A stretch of DNA of 64,000 nucleotides from Algoriphagus taiwanensis (GCF_036245645.1 NZ_BTPE01000005.1:1-64000); one strand, 5' to 3'. Numbered from the stretch's first letter, positions 25,872 through 35,921 are shown. Program-made: numbers and translations. The notes: generated by a model not told the origin, from the sequence alone.

Positions 25872-26330
25872 CTACCAAGTAGTATGTTTTAGTTTTGGAA
25901 AGGCTCTGACTACATCACTCAAACTTATTTGGCCAATCAATCGGCCCTCTTTCAGCACAGGGAATCTTCGGATCTGATAATCCAAAAACTTCTGAGCAGC
26001 GTCAAAAAGAGTGATATCCGGACTGAGGGTCATTACATCCTTGGTCATCAGGTCTTTCACTTTGGCAGGGAAGCGGATGGTGTTCGTATATTTTCCTTTG
26101 ATGATTTCTTTGAGACAATCTACCTCTGAGATGATCCCTACCAAAGCACCGGATTCATCCACCACAGGAGCACCGGAGATTTTTCGCTTGGTCAAAATCT
26201 CCATGACCTGATCTATAGTATCCTCAGGCCGAAAAGTGACCAAACTGGTACTCATATGATCTTTGACTAAAATTGGCTGTGCGGGCTTCTTTGGCTCTAC
26301 CATTCTCACCCCCTGAAAACTTTTTACCAT
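25872..26330 (-). CDS. CBS-domain pair protein
   Basis: A 152-residue protein of two CBS motifs: DHMSTSLVTFRPEDTIDQVM (about 22-41) to GAPVVDESGALVGIISEVD, and DLMTKDVMTLSPDITLFDAA (about 90-109) to RFPVLKEGRLIGQISLSDVV. Paired CBS domains bind adenosine nucleotides and act as energy sensors, here as a stand-alone cytosolic module. A ~210 bp very AT-rich spacer upstream (26331-26541) shows no gene. Partner unknown. Confidence 0.85.
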   Translation of the reverse strand: MVKSFQGVRMVEPKKPAQPILVKDHMSTSLVTFRPEDTIDQVMEILTKRKISGAPVVDESGALVGIISEVDCLKEIIKGKYTNTIRFPAKVKDLMTKDVMTLSPDITLFDAAQKFLDYQIRRFPVLKEGRLIGQISLSDVVRAFPKLKHTTW

Positions 26331-26541
26331 GACAAAACAATTATTTATGAGATTAATAAGATACTGATTTTCAGCAGAAATTAAAATTATTAATCTATAA
26401 AATTAAAAAGAAAAAAATTTTATTAAATAAAAAAGCCTATTCAGAAGAATTATATTTTGAATTAAAAGAGTTTTTAAGAGAAATTAAAATAAACCTTTCA
26501 CACTCTATCAAAAGCCGCAAAAAGCTGAACACCAAATTTAT

Positions 26542-28077
26542 TCAGGGATTAAGTTGATTTCTCAACACCACAAAAGGCTTCCAATCTCCTTTTGGGGCCT
26601 GGTAGAGCTGATTGAAATCAAATGCCCCCACGACCAAATCCTGATCCCCATCTCCATCCAAGTCTCCTTGAGTAAGAGTCAGCCAGTGCATATCAGGAGA
26701 TTGAGCTAAAACGAAAGGCTGAAAACCCATTCTCTCCTGATGGAAAAAGACCAAATCCTGTCTTGGTTTTTGCTTCGAATCAGGAAAAAAAGCAATCACA
26801 AATAGGTCTTTTTTCCCATCCTGATCAAAATCCCCCACTTCGAGTCCGCTTGCCCCGTGCAAAGGATAAAACCAAGTCTCTTCAAACTCTCCTTTCCCAT
26901 TATTCTTAAAAATCCGAACACCATGGTAATTCTTGAGAATTTGGGATTGGTCTGCATTGTCCCCATTCACCAAAACAATATCTCTCAATCCATCTCCATC
27001 CATATCTACCCATCGGAAGTCGCTGGAACCAAAGGCCGGATGAAATTCCAAAAGTTTCTTTTCCCGGAAATTTCCCTGACCTTGATTTTCAAATAAAAGT
27101 ACAGACTCCTTCGCCTGAGTCATCAGCACCAACAAGTCCAAATCCCCATCCTCATCCCAATCCGTGGCTATAGAGCGTCTAGCCCCAGGGTCATTTTTTA
27201 GAATTATTTCTTCAAAGCCATCCGGCTGACTGAGGTAAAGAGAAAGCTTCCCCAAGTGATTGCCGAAATGACAAACCGCGTAATCCTCCTTTCCGTCTCC
27301 ATTCCAATCTTCCACTTCTACATGAATCGGTCGAATCAGTTGTTCAAAAACCGGTGTTTCTTTCCATCCTTTCCCCTCTTGGGAAAATTCCGACCAAATC
27401 CCCAGGGAGTCATTGGCCGGGTCCATCAGTCCCATACTAAGCAACTGAAAATCCCCAGAATCCTTCCAACGGATTTCTACCGGGGCAACAGCTGTGGGAA
27501 TGGAATCCAATTGGGAAAACCCCTTTGAAGAATTCAATTCAAACAAAGCCCGAAAGCGATGCCCCAACCAGAGATTTCCTGTCTCTGGGTGAATCCTGAG
27601 CATAGTCACCAGACTGGGTCGCACAAAATCAAATTGAGGAATCTCCAGCTGAAATCCGGGAATCCCAGCTTTTGGCTCTATTTTTTCCGCCTGTGGAATT
27701 GGGGATTCTGGAGCTGATTGGAGATAAAAATCCTCGATTTTGACCCAATTCTCCCGGGAAATCATAGGCTGACTGGAATAGATCCCCTCAGGCACTCCCT
27801 CGTCCTGAGGAAGAGGTGTCCCAAAATCTTCTTCCAAATACAAGCCCAATCGTTTTCTCATATCCGGAAGAACCTTAGCCCAAGTCTTTTGGTCCAAAAT
27901 TTCCGGAGAAGGCATGACATGACAGCTACCACAGTACCCTTTCGCCAACTGCTCTCCAGAAAGATCTAGGTCGGTTTGAGAAAGTTCATAAAGTGAGGGA
28001 GGTGGCTGCTTTCGCTCTCCAATCTGACCACAAGCCGCAACTAAGCACAAGATTCCTACTACCCAACTTCTCTTCAT
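26542..28077 (-). CDS. VCBS/FG-GAP lipoprotein with cytochrome c haem site
   Basis: A 511-residue lipoprotein (signal VGILCLVAACGQ; acylated Cys about 16). Near residue 48 is the haem c motif GYCGSCHVMPSP, followed by a small cytochrome-like helix region. From about 180 come VCBS/FG-GAP repeats with Asp-rich calcium loops: DWNGDGKEDYAVCHFG, DWDEDGDLDLLVLM, DMDGDGLRDIVLVNGD, DFDQDGKKDLFVI, DLDGDGDQDLVVGAF. The beta-propeller probably sits outside the outer membrane. Haem c plus propeller is a recurring build in Bacteroidota without known function. It lies 3 bp after cutC, so it is co-transcribed with cutC and the asparaginase. Confidence 0.85.
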   Translation of the reverse strand: MKRSWVVGILCLVAACGQIGERKQPPPSLYELSQTDLDLSGEQLAKGYCGSCHVMPSPEILDQKTWAKVLPDMRKRLGLYLEEDFGTPLPQDEGVPEGIYSSQPMISRENWVKIEDFYLQSAPESPIPQAEKIEPKAGIPGFQLEIPQFDFVRPSLVTMLRIHPETGNLWLGHRFRALFELNSSKGFSQLDSIPTAVAPVEIRWKDSGDFQLLSMGLMDPANDSLGIWSEFSQEGKGWKETPVFEQLIRPIHVEVEDWNGDGKEDYAVCHFGNHLGKLSLYLSQPDGFEEIILKNDPGARRSIATDWDEDGDLDLLVLMTQAKESVLLFENQGQGNFREKKLLEFHPAFGSSDFRWVDMDGDGLRDIVLVNGDNADQSQILKNYHGVRIFKNNGKGEFEETWFYPLHGASGLEVGDFDQDGKKDLFVIAFFPDSKQKPRQDLVFFHQERMGFQPFVLAQSPDMHWLTLTQGDLDGDGDQDLVVGAFDFNQLYQAPKGDWKPFVVLRNQLNP

Positions 28078-28080
28078 GAT

Positions 28081-28818
28081 TTACAAAACTGCTTGAAATT
28101 CCTTGACCAATTCAGGGTTGACTCCCCATTGCTTGCCATATTCCAAAGGCGCGGAGGAAAAAGAAAGGTCAGGGGAAAGGTGAGCGTTACCCGTAGCTTG
28201 CTCAAGCTTACAGGAGGCATGCACTTCCTTGAGGAATCCGGATGCCCGAAGCTGGGAAACATGTTCCGGCTTGGTGCCTCCGCCGGGTAAAATTATGATT
28301 CGCTCTCCAGCCTGCTTCAACAAGGACAAAACAACCTCAAGGCCCTCAGTAAGTGTGTTTTTGCCTCCAGAAGTCAAAATCCTCTGAAAGCCTAGGGCAA
28401 TAATCTTCTCCAGAGAATCTGTCAAAACCAAAGAAGCATCAAATGCCCGATGAAAAGTACAGGGCTTCCCGTTGGCAGCTCGGAGAAGCATTTCGCAGGC
28501 AGACTCATTGACTCTCCCCTGTTCATCCAAAACTCCAAAAACAAAGCCATCTGCTCCCATTTCTCCCAAAAGCTGGATATCCTGCTTCATGACCAGAAGC
28601 TCTTTTTGAGAGTAGACAAAATCTCCCCCTCGAGGTCGTATCATGACAAATACGGGGATATCTACCTCACTTTTTACAAATCGAAGCATCCCCGCACTAG
28701 GCGTCTCTCCTCCCTCTGGAAAATTGGAGCACAACTCCAATCGGTCGATTCCTTTTTGCGCAGCATCCAATGCCGCTGTAAGATTAAAAACCGGGGCTTC
28801 AAGTAGTATTCTGCTCAT
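28081..28818 (-). CDS. cutC: CutC family protein
   Basis: A 245-residue TIM-barrel protein of the CutC family. Hallmarks are LEAPVFNLTAALDAAQKGID, LELCSNFPEGGETPSAGML, VFVMIRPRGGDFVYS, MGADGFVFGVLDEQG, TFHRAFDAS, RILTSGGKN and IILPGGGTKPEHVSQL. The family was first tied to copper tolerance in E. coli, but that role is disputed and the enzyme activity is unknown. The start overlaps the stop of the glycosylasparaginase gene by 4 bp (ATGA), so translation is coupled. Confidence 0.93.
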   Translation of the reverse strand: MSRILLEAPVFNLTAALDAAQKGIDRLELCSNFPEGGETPSAGMLRFVKSEVDIPVFVMIRPRGGDFVYSQKELLVMKQDIQLLGEMGADGFVFGVLDEQGRVNESACEMLLRAANGKPCTFHRAFDASLVLTDSLEKIIALGFQRILTSGGKNTLTEGLEVVLSLLKQAGERIIILPGGGTKPEHVSQLRASGFLKEVHASCKLEQATGNAHLSPDLSFSSAPLEYGKQWGVNPELVKEFQAVL

Positions 28819-29801
28819 GATTGAAAATAGCTTCCAGCATCTATCAATACATTCCCTGACTCGGTGGCTTTGGCATAGTTAAATCCAGGGTGAACAGCAA
28901 ATGCTCCAACCTCACCGTATTTATTGATAGCCAAAAAACCGGCCTGAATATCCTCCATTCCTTTGTTTTTGGCGACCAGTCGCTTTACAGCCTCCTCACA
29001 TGCTTCCTGAGGAGTACGTCCCTGACGCATCAGCTCCACAATCAGAAAGCTCGCACAGATCCGAATAATGGACTCACCCAACCCGGTCGCGGTAGCAGCA
29101 CCTACCTCGTCATCGACATACAGTCCCGCTCCAATAATCGGGCTATCTCCCACTCTACCGTGCATTTTGTAAGCTAAGCCACTTGTAGTACAGCTCCCTG
29201 CCAGCTTTCCCTCTGCGTCCAACCCGATCATCCCAATCGTATCGTGATTTTCAATATTGATAATCGGCTTGTATTGACTGGTCTTTTTCCACTCTTCGTA
29301 GGCCTCTTTGGCCTTGGGGCTGAGTTCCTCCTTTTCCAAAGGAAAACCTTGGGCTATGGCAAATTGTCTGGCTCCTTCTCCAGCCAGCATCACATGGGGA
29401 GTCTTCTCCATTACAGCCCGGGCCAAGGAAATCGGATGTTTGATTTGCCTAACAAAGGCCACTGAGCCACAAGCTCCATCTCCGGTCATGATAGAAGCAT
29501 CCAAAGTGGTAATTCCTTCACGGTCCGGAAGTCCCTGCAATCCCACTGTAAGATTGTTCATATCGAGTTCCGTATTTCGGACTCCAGCCTCAACCGCATC
29601 GAGAATACTCCCTCCTCCCTTCAGCTTTGCCCAAGCATCCGCATTGGCAGGAATTCCGTGGTTCCAAGTGGACAAAATGAGCGGTTTCTCACCAGAAACA
29701 GGGCTTTGTTCAGCAGTTTGGGCAAAAGCAGAGGCCACTCCGGGCAAAAAAAGAGCAGAACCCATCAGGCTTTGCTTGATAAACTTTCTTCTTTGAGACA
29801 T
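28815..29801 (-). CDS. N4-(beta-N-acetylglucosaminyl)-L-asparaginase, Tat-exported
   Basis: A 328-residue Ntn-hydrolase of the glycosylasparaginase family. The N-terminus SQRRKFIKQSLMGSALFLPG is a twin-arginine signal, so it acts in the periplasm. The precursor is cleaved before Thr in ENHDTIGMIGLDAEG, which becomes the nucleophile. GRVGDSPIIGAGLYVDDEVG and GLGESIIRICASF are the substrate-loop motifs. It cleaves the GlcNAc-Asn bond of N-glycopeptides, as in Elizabethkingia PNGase-linked degradation. It is first in a three-gene unit with cutC and the cytochrome/VCBS lipoprotein, and divergent from the creatininase-like gene. Confidence 0.93.
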   Translation of the reverse strand: MSQRRKFIKQSLMGSALFLPGVASAFAQTAEQSPVSGEKPLILSTWNHGIPANADAWAKLKGGGSILDAVEAGVRNTELDMNNLTVGLQGLPDREGITTLDASIMTGDGACGSVAFVRQIKHPISLARAVMEKTPHVMLAGEGARQFAIAQGFPLEKEELSPKAKEAYEEWKKTSQYKPIINIENHDTIGMIGLDAEGKLAGSCTTSGLAYKMHGRVGDSPIIGAGLYVDDEVGAATATGLGESIIRICASFLIVELMRQGRTPQEACEEAVKRLVAKNKGMEDIQAGFLAINKYGEVGAFAVHPGFNYAKATESGNVLIDAGSYFQS

Positions 29802-29884
29802 GAATCTTATTTTAGAAATCAGCTTTCAAATTATCACTTTTGAAAGAAAGATTCCCTTCCTTTTCCACAAATCCCAAAATAAGT

Positions 29885-30646
29885 ATGAGACCCTACCTAC
29901 TCAAAGAAGCCAACTGGAAAGACCTTCAGCATTTTCGCTACGAAATGGCCGTTCTTCCATGGGGCGCAACGGAGGCCCACAATTACCATATGCCCTATGG
30001 CACGGATGTATATGAGGCTGATGCCATTGGTGCCGAGAGTGGGAGAAAAGCCTGGGAACAGGGAGCAAAAGTGGTCATTTTACCCACCATTCCCTTTGGA
30101 GTCAATACCGGTCAGTCAGACATTTATCTGGATATCAATATTTACCCGAGTACCCAACTGATCATTCTCAGGGATATTTTGGAAACGCTGAACCGTCAGG
30201 GCATCAAAAAATTCCTGATTCTCAACAGCCATGGAGGCAACAACTTTCAGCCCATGTTGCGGGAATTAGGATTGCAGTTTCCGGACATGATGCTATTCAC
30301 CTGCAATTGGTTTCAGGCTTTAGACAAGAACCAATACTTCGAGGAATCCGGTGACCATGCCGACGAAATGGAAACCGCCTTAATCCAACTTTTACATCCT
30401 GAATTGGTCTTGTCCTTGGAAGAAGCTGGAGATGGGGCAGAAAAAAAATCCGTCATTCGGGGTGTCCGTGAAAAATGGGCTTGGGCAGAGCGAAAATGGT
30501 CCCAAGTCACCGAAGACACCGGAATCGGCAATCCAAAAAAATCAACTCCAGAAAAAGGAAAGCGCTACTTTGACGATGTGACCGACAAAGTAGCGGATTT
30601 GATTTTGGATATCTGTTCGGCAAGGCCAGGTGAGCTTTACCGTTAA
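29885..30646 (+). CDS. Creatininase family protein
   Basis: A 253-residue protein from ATG 29885; the upstream TTG adds 15 residues lacking family character. Metal-site motifs are PWGATEAHNYHMPYGTDVYE (Glu30, His35, Asp41) and the second cluster LILNSHGGNN, plus GDHADEMETAL. This family includes creatinine amidohydrolase, the FAPy deformylase of riboflavin/F420 synthesis and MftE. Which reaction is done here cannot be told; Bacteroidota members of this size are usually uncharacterised amidases. It is divergent from the asparaginase operon and convergent with the VCBS gene. Confidence 0.85.
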   Translation: MRPYLLKEANWKDLQHFRYEMAVLPWGATEAHNYHMPYGTDVYEADAIGAESGRKAWEQGAKVVILPTIPFGVNTGQSDIYLDINIYPSTQLIILRDILETLNRQGIKKFLILNSHGGNNFQPMLRELGLQFPDMMLFTCNWFQALDKNQYFEESGDHADEMETALIQLLHPELVLSLEEAGDGAEKKSVIRGVREKWAWAERKWSQVTEDTGIGNPKKSTPEKGKRYFDDVTDKVADLILDICSARPGELYR

Positions 30647-30689
30647 GGAACTAAACCCTTAAGTTCAGCTGCCTCAGGAAAGCGGACGG

Positions 30690-33600
30690 TTAGAGATTTG
30701 ATTTTCGGAAAACGAGTAGTTTTCCGCGGTTTTGTGCTGCTGCGAAAAGAGATTGACCATTCGCACCTTCAAGTCTGACTAGGCCTTTAGCATCTCCCGG
30801 CACTACAAAGCCGCTTTCTCTGGAATTGACAGGAGTAAACCCTCCATTTCCATCTCCCAAAAGCAACAATCCCAAAGAAGCATCCAATCGCCCGATGAAT
30901 ATTTCATTTCCATAGTCATTTCCGGTGAGCAGGATGTCTAGGTTACCATCTCCGTTCACATCGTAGGTGGCTATTCCGTACACCGGTGCCAATTGGGCTA
31001 GGGTAGGTAATTCGTGGACTTGGAATTTCCCTCCTCCCAGATTCTCGACCCAAACAGAACGATCATAATTGCCAGTCAGGATTAATGCATCTTTTTTCTC
31101 CTCCTCTGTGAAAAGAGTAGTTTCGGTGGTCAATGCAAAATACTTGTATCGCTCGAATTTTCTTCTGAAAAGAGTACTCTGTCCATTCAGGTCATCCCAA
31201 AAATGGCTGGGGAAGGAATTGTACCCTCCACCGATTTTGTCTTTGTAATAAGAAAAGACCACTGGGTCAACGCTGCCATTGGAATCAAAATCTTTGGCAT
31301 AAATCCTCACGGGTCGCTCGGCAGAAGGGTGGTGATGATTGTTGGCGCCGAGATTCCCTGCTACCCAATCCATGTCTCCGTCCCCGTCCAAGTCGGCAGT
31401 CTGAATCGCATTCCACCAGCCCAGATGATTTTCCAAACCTGTATCCGAAAGCTTCTGAAAGTTTCCTCCTGAATTCTTGAAAACCGTAATCGCCATCAGC
31501 TCTCCCACCACCACTAAATCAATCTGTCCATCCCCATCTACATCGGTCCAGGCAGCATCAGTGATCATCCCCAAATTCTGAATTTCAGGAATTCTCTCTT
31601 TGGTCACATCCACCAAAGTGCCCCGCTTATTATGCAATAGGAAGCTTTGCTCGGGATAAGGAAATTGGGCAACCGGAGTCCTACCTCCTACAAACAAATC
31701 CACAAAGCCATCTCCATCAAAATCAGCTCCTTTGACTGTATTTCCGTTGCCTTTGATTCCCGAGAAGTTTTTGTCTAAGGTAAAATTCCCACGTCCGTCA
31801 TTGAGGAGAAGCCTATCCTCATAGTAGACCGACCCGGGAGCAAATTCGGCACTTCCACTGACCAAATACAAGTCCAAATCCCCATCATTTTCTATATCAA
31901 ACGCGAAAATAGCCGCTTCCTCGTACATCATATCCTCACCGGGTAAAAGGGAGTTTTCAGTAAATGTTCCGGAAGAATTTTGCGCATACCATAGAGGAGT
32001 AAATCCTGAGGAAGACCCAATCACCAAGTCCTCCAATCCATCTCCGTTCAGGTCCCCAACTGCCATAGCTGGTCCATATTGCGAAAGCTTGTGAGGAAGA
32101 GTTCTCTGAATATTGAAGTCAATTTTATCCTCTTCTTGATGGACAAGGCTAATTCCAAGCTCATCGGAAACCTCCTCGAAGACAGGATTTCCTTCACCCC
32201 AGTCCATTATTGCAAAGGAGCTTTTTCCATTTGCAGCATCTTGATAGCTGATTTCCAAAACTTGATTGGCATCTGTTGAGGATAGCGTTGACTCTTTTCC
32301 ATCCAGCCATATCACTCGGACTTCCTCAACCGAATTTGCCCCTCCCAACCCGAAATGAAGAATATTTTCCACGGAAGACATGTACCCACGGGCTACTTGC
32401 GCCTCTTGAAAAAGCCGAAGTGAATCATTGACCGTAACCAAAACCTTGGCCCCCAAACCATCCGGGTTGGAAGCGGGTCCTTTGAGCTTAACTCTAAGGA
32501 AGCTGGAAGTGGGACTCTTTTCATTTAGGGAATTTTCAAAGACAAAGGCTGGGTCATTGATATTATTGACCACGTAATCCAAATCCCCATCCAGGTCGAG
32601 ATCGGCAAAAACCGCTCCGTTGGAAAAGGAAGGCGTATTGAGTCCCCATTCCTCACCGCTGTCTTCAAAGGTCAAATCTCCTTGATTTTTGTAGGAGTAA
32701 TTGGGAATCTTTACAATTGGAATTGAATCCAAAAGCTGTCTTACCGTAGCTATGCTTCCCACATCCGCCCGATAGTTGGCGAAATCCTTATCCGTAATGT
32801 CTCTTGGAAATCCATTTGTAATCAACAAATCCCGGTACCCGTCATTGTCCACATCCACAAATAGCGGTGCCCAAGACCAGTCAGTCTGATAGACTCCAGC
32901 CATCAGGCCGATTTCACTCATGGGCAATTCTGCCCCATTGTTGAGATGCAGCATGTTTCGGACATACTGGTATTCGTAGCCCCACTGTTCGTTGTTGATA
33001 TAGGTTTGATAGACATTTTTACCAATGGTGGTTTTCTTCCGGTAGTTGTCTTCTCCCAGCATATCTATGGTGATCAAGTCTGGCAAACCATCATTGTTGA
33101 AATCAGAAATATCCGATCCCATAGAAAACTGGCTTTGATGACGCAGTCGATCTTTGGTTTGATTGGAAAAAGTCCCATCCTGATTATTGATATAAAGGAT
33201 ATCATTGGTGATGTAATCATTGCTGATATGGATATCCGGCCAACCGTCATTATTCATATCAGCCACGGCAATCCCCAATCCAAAACCCTCGATGGTAATT
33301 CCTGCTTCTAGGGTGACATTAGTGAAAGTCCCATCCCCATTGTTTCTATAAAACGCGTCATTGTTCACTGCTGATCCATCGGTCACTTTCTCTTTGAAAT
33401 TTGTGGGCTTAGCAATGACTTGTTCGTTATTGAGTACATAGAGATCCAAATCTCCATCTAGATCATAGTCCAAAAATGCCGCTCCCATTCCATTACCCGG
33501 GTCAGCAATCCCAAAAGATTCAGCCATTTCCAAAAAGGTAATATCCCCTTTTTCGTTTTTTCCCTGATTGACAAAAAACAGATTATTTCTTTCGCCTTGA

Positions 33601-34016
33601 CCTTTTCTCATAGCAGCTGCCACATAGATATCAGGCCATCCATCGGTATTGATATCTACAATGGTGACTCCAGTACACCATTTTTCAGAAGCCATTATTC
33701 CAGAAGTCTCTGAAACATCTTTAAACCGAAAGTCTCCTTGATTGAGATAGAGTCGATTGGAGACTTGATTGCCGGTAAAAAAAAGGTCCGGTAAACCATC
33801 CTGATCAAAATCTGCCACCGCAACACCTCCACCATTGAATATATATTCATCAGTCAGGATATTGAAGCTATCAGATTCTGTGATCAGGTTATTGAATGTA
33901 ATTCCTGTTTCATCAGAGGACTTTAAGGCAAAGAGTTTAGCCTCTTTTTTACAGGAAAAAAACAGGATTGAAAGGAATAGAATTGAGAAAGGATAATAGG
34001 ACTTCATGAATTTCAT
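30690..34016 (-). CDS. VCBS/FG-GAP repeat lipoprotein with ASPIC/UnbV domain
   Basis: About 1108 residues from ATG 34016, which begins a lipoprotein signal (FSILFLSILFFSCKKE; Cys near 23). Two groups of FG-GAP repeats with calcium loops such as DFDQDGLPDLFFTG, DYDLDGDLDLYVLN and DLNGDGLEDLVIGSS flank a central ASPIC/UnbV domain (about 515-590, LHFGLGGANSVEEVRVIWLD). The predicted form is two beta-propellers on the cell surface. Such proteins often follow SusC/SusD pairs in Cytophagales and are thought to help capture the glycan. It lies 120 bp after susD, with a terminator hairpin between them that probably lowers its expression. Confidence 0.9.
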   Translation of the reverse strand: MKFMKSYYPFSILFLSILFFSCKKEAKLFALKSSDETGITFNNLITESDSFNILTDEYIFNGGGVAVADFDQDGLPDLFFTGNQVSNRLYLNQGDFRFKDVSETSGIMASEKWCTGVTIVDINTDGWPDIYVAAAMRKGQGERNNLFFVNQGKNEKGDITFLEMAESFGIADPGNGMGAAFLDYDLDGDLDLYVLNNEQVIAKPTNFKEKVTDGSAVNNDAFYRNNGDGTFTNVTLEAGITIEGFGLGIAVADMNNDGWPDIHISNDYITNDILYINNQDGTFSNQTKDRLRHQSQFSMGSDISDFNNDGLPDLITIDMLGEDNYRKKTTIGKNVYQTYINNEQWGYEYQYVRNMLHLNNGAELPMSEIGLMAGVYQTDWSWAPLFVDVDNDGYRDLLITNGFPRDITDKDFANYRADVGSIATVRQLLDSIPIVKIPNYSYKNQGDLTFEDSGEEWGLNTPSFSNGAVFADLDLDGDLDYVVNNINDPAFVFENSLNEKSPTSSFLRVKLKGPASNPDGLGAKVLVTVNDSLRLFQEAQVARGYMSSVENILHFGLGGANSVEEVRVIWLDGKESTLSSTDANQVLEISYQDAANGKSSFAIMDWGEGNPVFEEVSDELGISLVHQEEDKIDFNIQRTLPHKLSQYGPAMAVGDLNGDGLEDLVIGSSSGFTPLWYAQNSSGTFTENSLLPGEDMMYEEAAIFAFDIENDGDLDLYLVSGSAEFAPGSVYYEDRLLLNDGRGNFTLDKNFSGIKGNGNTVKGADFDGDGFVDLFVGGRTPVAQFPYPEQSFLLHNKRGTLVDVTKERIPEIQNLGMITDAAWTDVDGDGQIDLVVVGELMAITVFKNSGGNFQKLSDTGLENHLGWWNAIQTADLDGDGDMDWVAGNLGANNHHHPSAERPVRIYAKDFDSNGSVDPVVFSYYKDKIGGGYNSFPSHFWDDLNGQSTLFRRKFERYKYFALTTETTLFTEEEKKDALILTGNYDRSVWVENLGGGKFQVHELPTLAQLAPVYGIATYDVNGDGNLDILLTGNDYGNEIFIGRLDASLGLLLLGDGNGGFTPVNSRESGFVVPGDAKGLVRLEGANGQSLFAAAQNRGKLLVFRKSNL

Positions 34017-34092
34017 AGGGTGCTTTGGGAAGTGAAAAATACCCATTTCCCATATGGAAATGAAGAATATGAGAAATAAATGGGCAAAAAAA

Positions 34093-34111
34093 AGAGGGCT
34101 TTTGGCCCTCT
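34093..34111 (-). terminator. Terminator between SusD and VCBS genes
   Basis: AGAGGGC (34093-34099) pairs with GCCCTCT (34105-34111) around a five-base loop. Read on the minus strand it is followed by a T-run (complement of A7 at 34086-34092). It lies 25 bp after the susD stop and would attenuate the downstream gene. Confidence 0.8.
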
Positions 34112-34135
34112 CTTTATATTAATTAAATCAAGTGA

Positions 34136-35869
34136 TTAGAAACCTGGGTTCTGAGCCAAAATATCAGCACCAACCAAGTCGATTTGATCCTGAGGGATTG
34201 GAACCCACTTGTATTTTTCTGTATATCTTGCACCACCCAAAGCAGCTGGCAGCTTCGCACCATCATATGGGAAGTAGAGGTTGTTCAATTCTGCATCAGC
34301 AGTTCCCCATCTTTGAAGATCATAGAATCTGTGACCTTCCATACCCAATTCTAGCAATCTTTCCATTCTAACAGCTTCTCTAGCTACGCTAGCATCTGTC
34401 CATGGAGAATCGTAAGTCTTGATGTCGTAGTTTGCAGCCATAGTTCCATCCCCTCTCATCAATTTGGAATTAATGGCGCGGGTTCTCACTCTATTTACAT
34501 AAGTTCTTGCTGTCTCCAGATTCCCTAATTCAACCTCTGCTTCAGCAGCTAGAAGAAGAATATCTGCAAATCGGATGATCATGAAATTGATACCTGTGTA
34601 TCCAGGAGTCCAAGAGGAGTTGTCCTGGAAAGAACCTTGTTCTGATCTAGCATAAACATACTTTCTTGGTGAATAAGGACCTGCGTTAGGCTGATTTCTG
34701 ATCCAAGCCTGACCAGGATGATCTTGCCAATCCAAGTATGGAATTCCTCTTCTTCCTACAGTGTGATCCAATCTTGGGTCAAGTGGACCAGAATCTGGAG
34801 TGAAAGCCTCACCGGAAGCAACACCCATATCATTCTTTACTTCGTTTGCAGCACTATTGTAAGACTTATCCAAAAGAGGTAGGCCATCCTTAGTTCTGAA
34901 AGCATTTACAAAAGTAAATGTAGGTTGGAAGAATCCGCAGCAGTTACCAGGACCCGCAGGGCCGGTATTGTATGGAAAGTTCAAATCAAATTCAGGGTTT
35001 GCATTTTGAACTGCTCCTGTATTAGCTGCAGACTGATAAGCCCATACAGACTCTTCATGATTGTCGTTAGCTGCACGGAAAGCATCATCATAGTAAGGTA
35101 CCAAATCATACTTCAAACCATTTGAAGTAACACCATTGGCAATCACATCATCAAACAAAGCCTTTGCACGGCTGTATTCTTTGGTGTACATGAATACTTT
35201 GCCCAAATAAGCTTTTGCTGCCCATTGATTCACTCTACCTACTTGAGGTTGAGTAGCAGGAAGGTTAGCAATTGCATATTCCAAGTCAGCAATGATGAAA
35301 GGCCATAGGTCCTTGTCGTTTTTCACTTCTTCCAAGCCTGATCCATAATCTACAGTTTCATCCACATAAGGAGTTCTGTTGTAGTCTCGGGCCAATTCAA
35401 AATAGAAGTGCGCTCTCAGGAATCTTGCCTGAGAACTTAATCTGATAACATCATTATCAGTAACCTCAGGTTGACGGCTTTCCAAAAGACGAAGTACATT
35501 GTTTGCTCTTGCAATACCTTCATAGCAGACATTGTATTTATCTCCCATATTTCCTCCTGCAGCATCGTTTTCAAATCGCTGAATTGGATTTATGGTGGCA
35601 AAATCTCCAGGGTCGGTACCTTTGTTAGCCTCTCCCCCTCTAATACTCCCCCAAACCCAGTTGGAAGGAGACCCTAATCTGTTTCCGCGGCCATTTACCT
35701 GAGAATAGGCTGCGATCAATGACGCATCCAATCCTGCCAAAGAAGTTAGCTGTGCTTCAGACAGCTGACCAACTGGCGGAACTTCCAGGAAATCTTCGCT
35801 ACAACTCACTGCTACCATCATCGCTGTGGATGCTAGTAGGGCGCCGATTTTTAATTTGAAATTGTTCAT
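34136..35869 (-). CDS. SusD/RagB family outer-membrane lipoprotein
   Basis: A 577-residue SusD-like protein. The lipoprotein signal ends ...MVAVSCSEDFLEVPP (Cys about 23), with the typical SEDFL after it. The TPR-containing SusD core starts QLSEAQLTSLAGLDASLIAA and includes RFLRAHFYFELARDYNRTPY, AAKAYLGKVFMYTKEYSRAK and ILLLAAEAEVELGNLETART. The C-terminus has ERLLELGMEGHRFYDLQRWG. It lids the SusC transporter and binds the substrate at the cell surface. It is 52 bp after susC. The substrate is not apparent: no glycoside hydrolase lies in the cluster, so it may take up a peptide, glycan or other polymer. Confidence 0.95.
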   Translation of the reverse strand: MNNFKLKIGALLASTAMMVAVSCSEDFLEVPPVGQLSEAQLTSLAGLDASLIAAYSQVNGRGNRLGSPSNWVWGSIRGGEANKGTDPGDFATINPIQRFENDAAGGNMGDKYNVCYEGIARANNVLRLLESRQPEVTDNDVIRLSSQARFLRAHFYFELARDYNRTPYVDETVDYGSGLEEVKNDKDLWPFIIADLEYAIANLPATQPQVGRVNQWAAKAYLGKVFMYTKEYSRAKALFDDVIANGVTSNGLKYDLVPYYDDAFRAANDNHEESVWAYQSAANTGAVQNANPEFDLNFPYNTGPAGPGNCCGFFQPTFTFVNAFRTKDGLPLLDKSYNSAANEVKNDMGVASGEAFTPDSGPLDPRLDHTVGRRGIPYLDWQDHPGQAWIRNQPNAGPYSPRKYVYARSEQGSFQDNSSWTPGYTGINFMIIRFADILLLAAEAEVELGNLETARTYVNRVRTRAINSKLMRGDGTMAANYDIKTYDSPWTDASVAREAVRMERLLELGMEGHRFYDLQRWGTADAELNNLYFPYDGAKLPAALGGARYTEKYKWVPIPQDQIDLVGADILAQNPGF

Positions 35870-35921
35870 TTTGTTAATCTATTATATTGTCTATAACTCG
35901 ATTCTTGTTAAGTAGTTTGGT

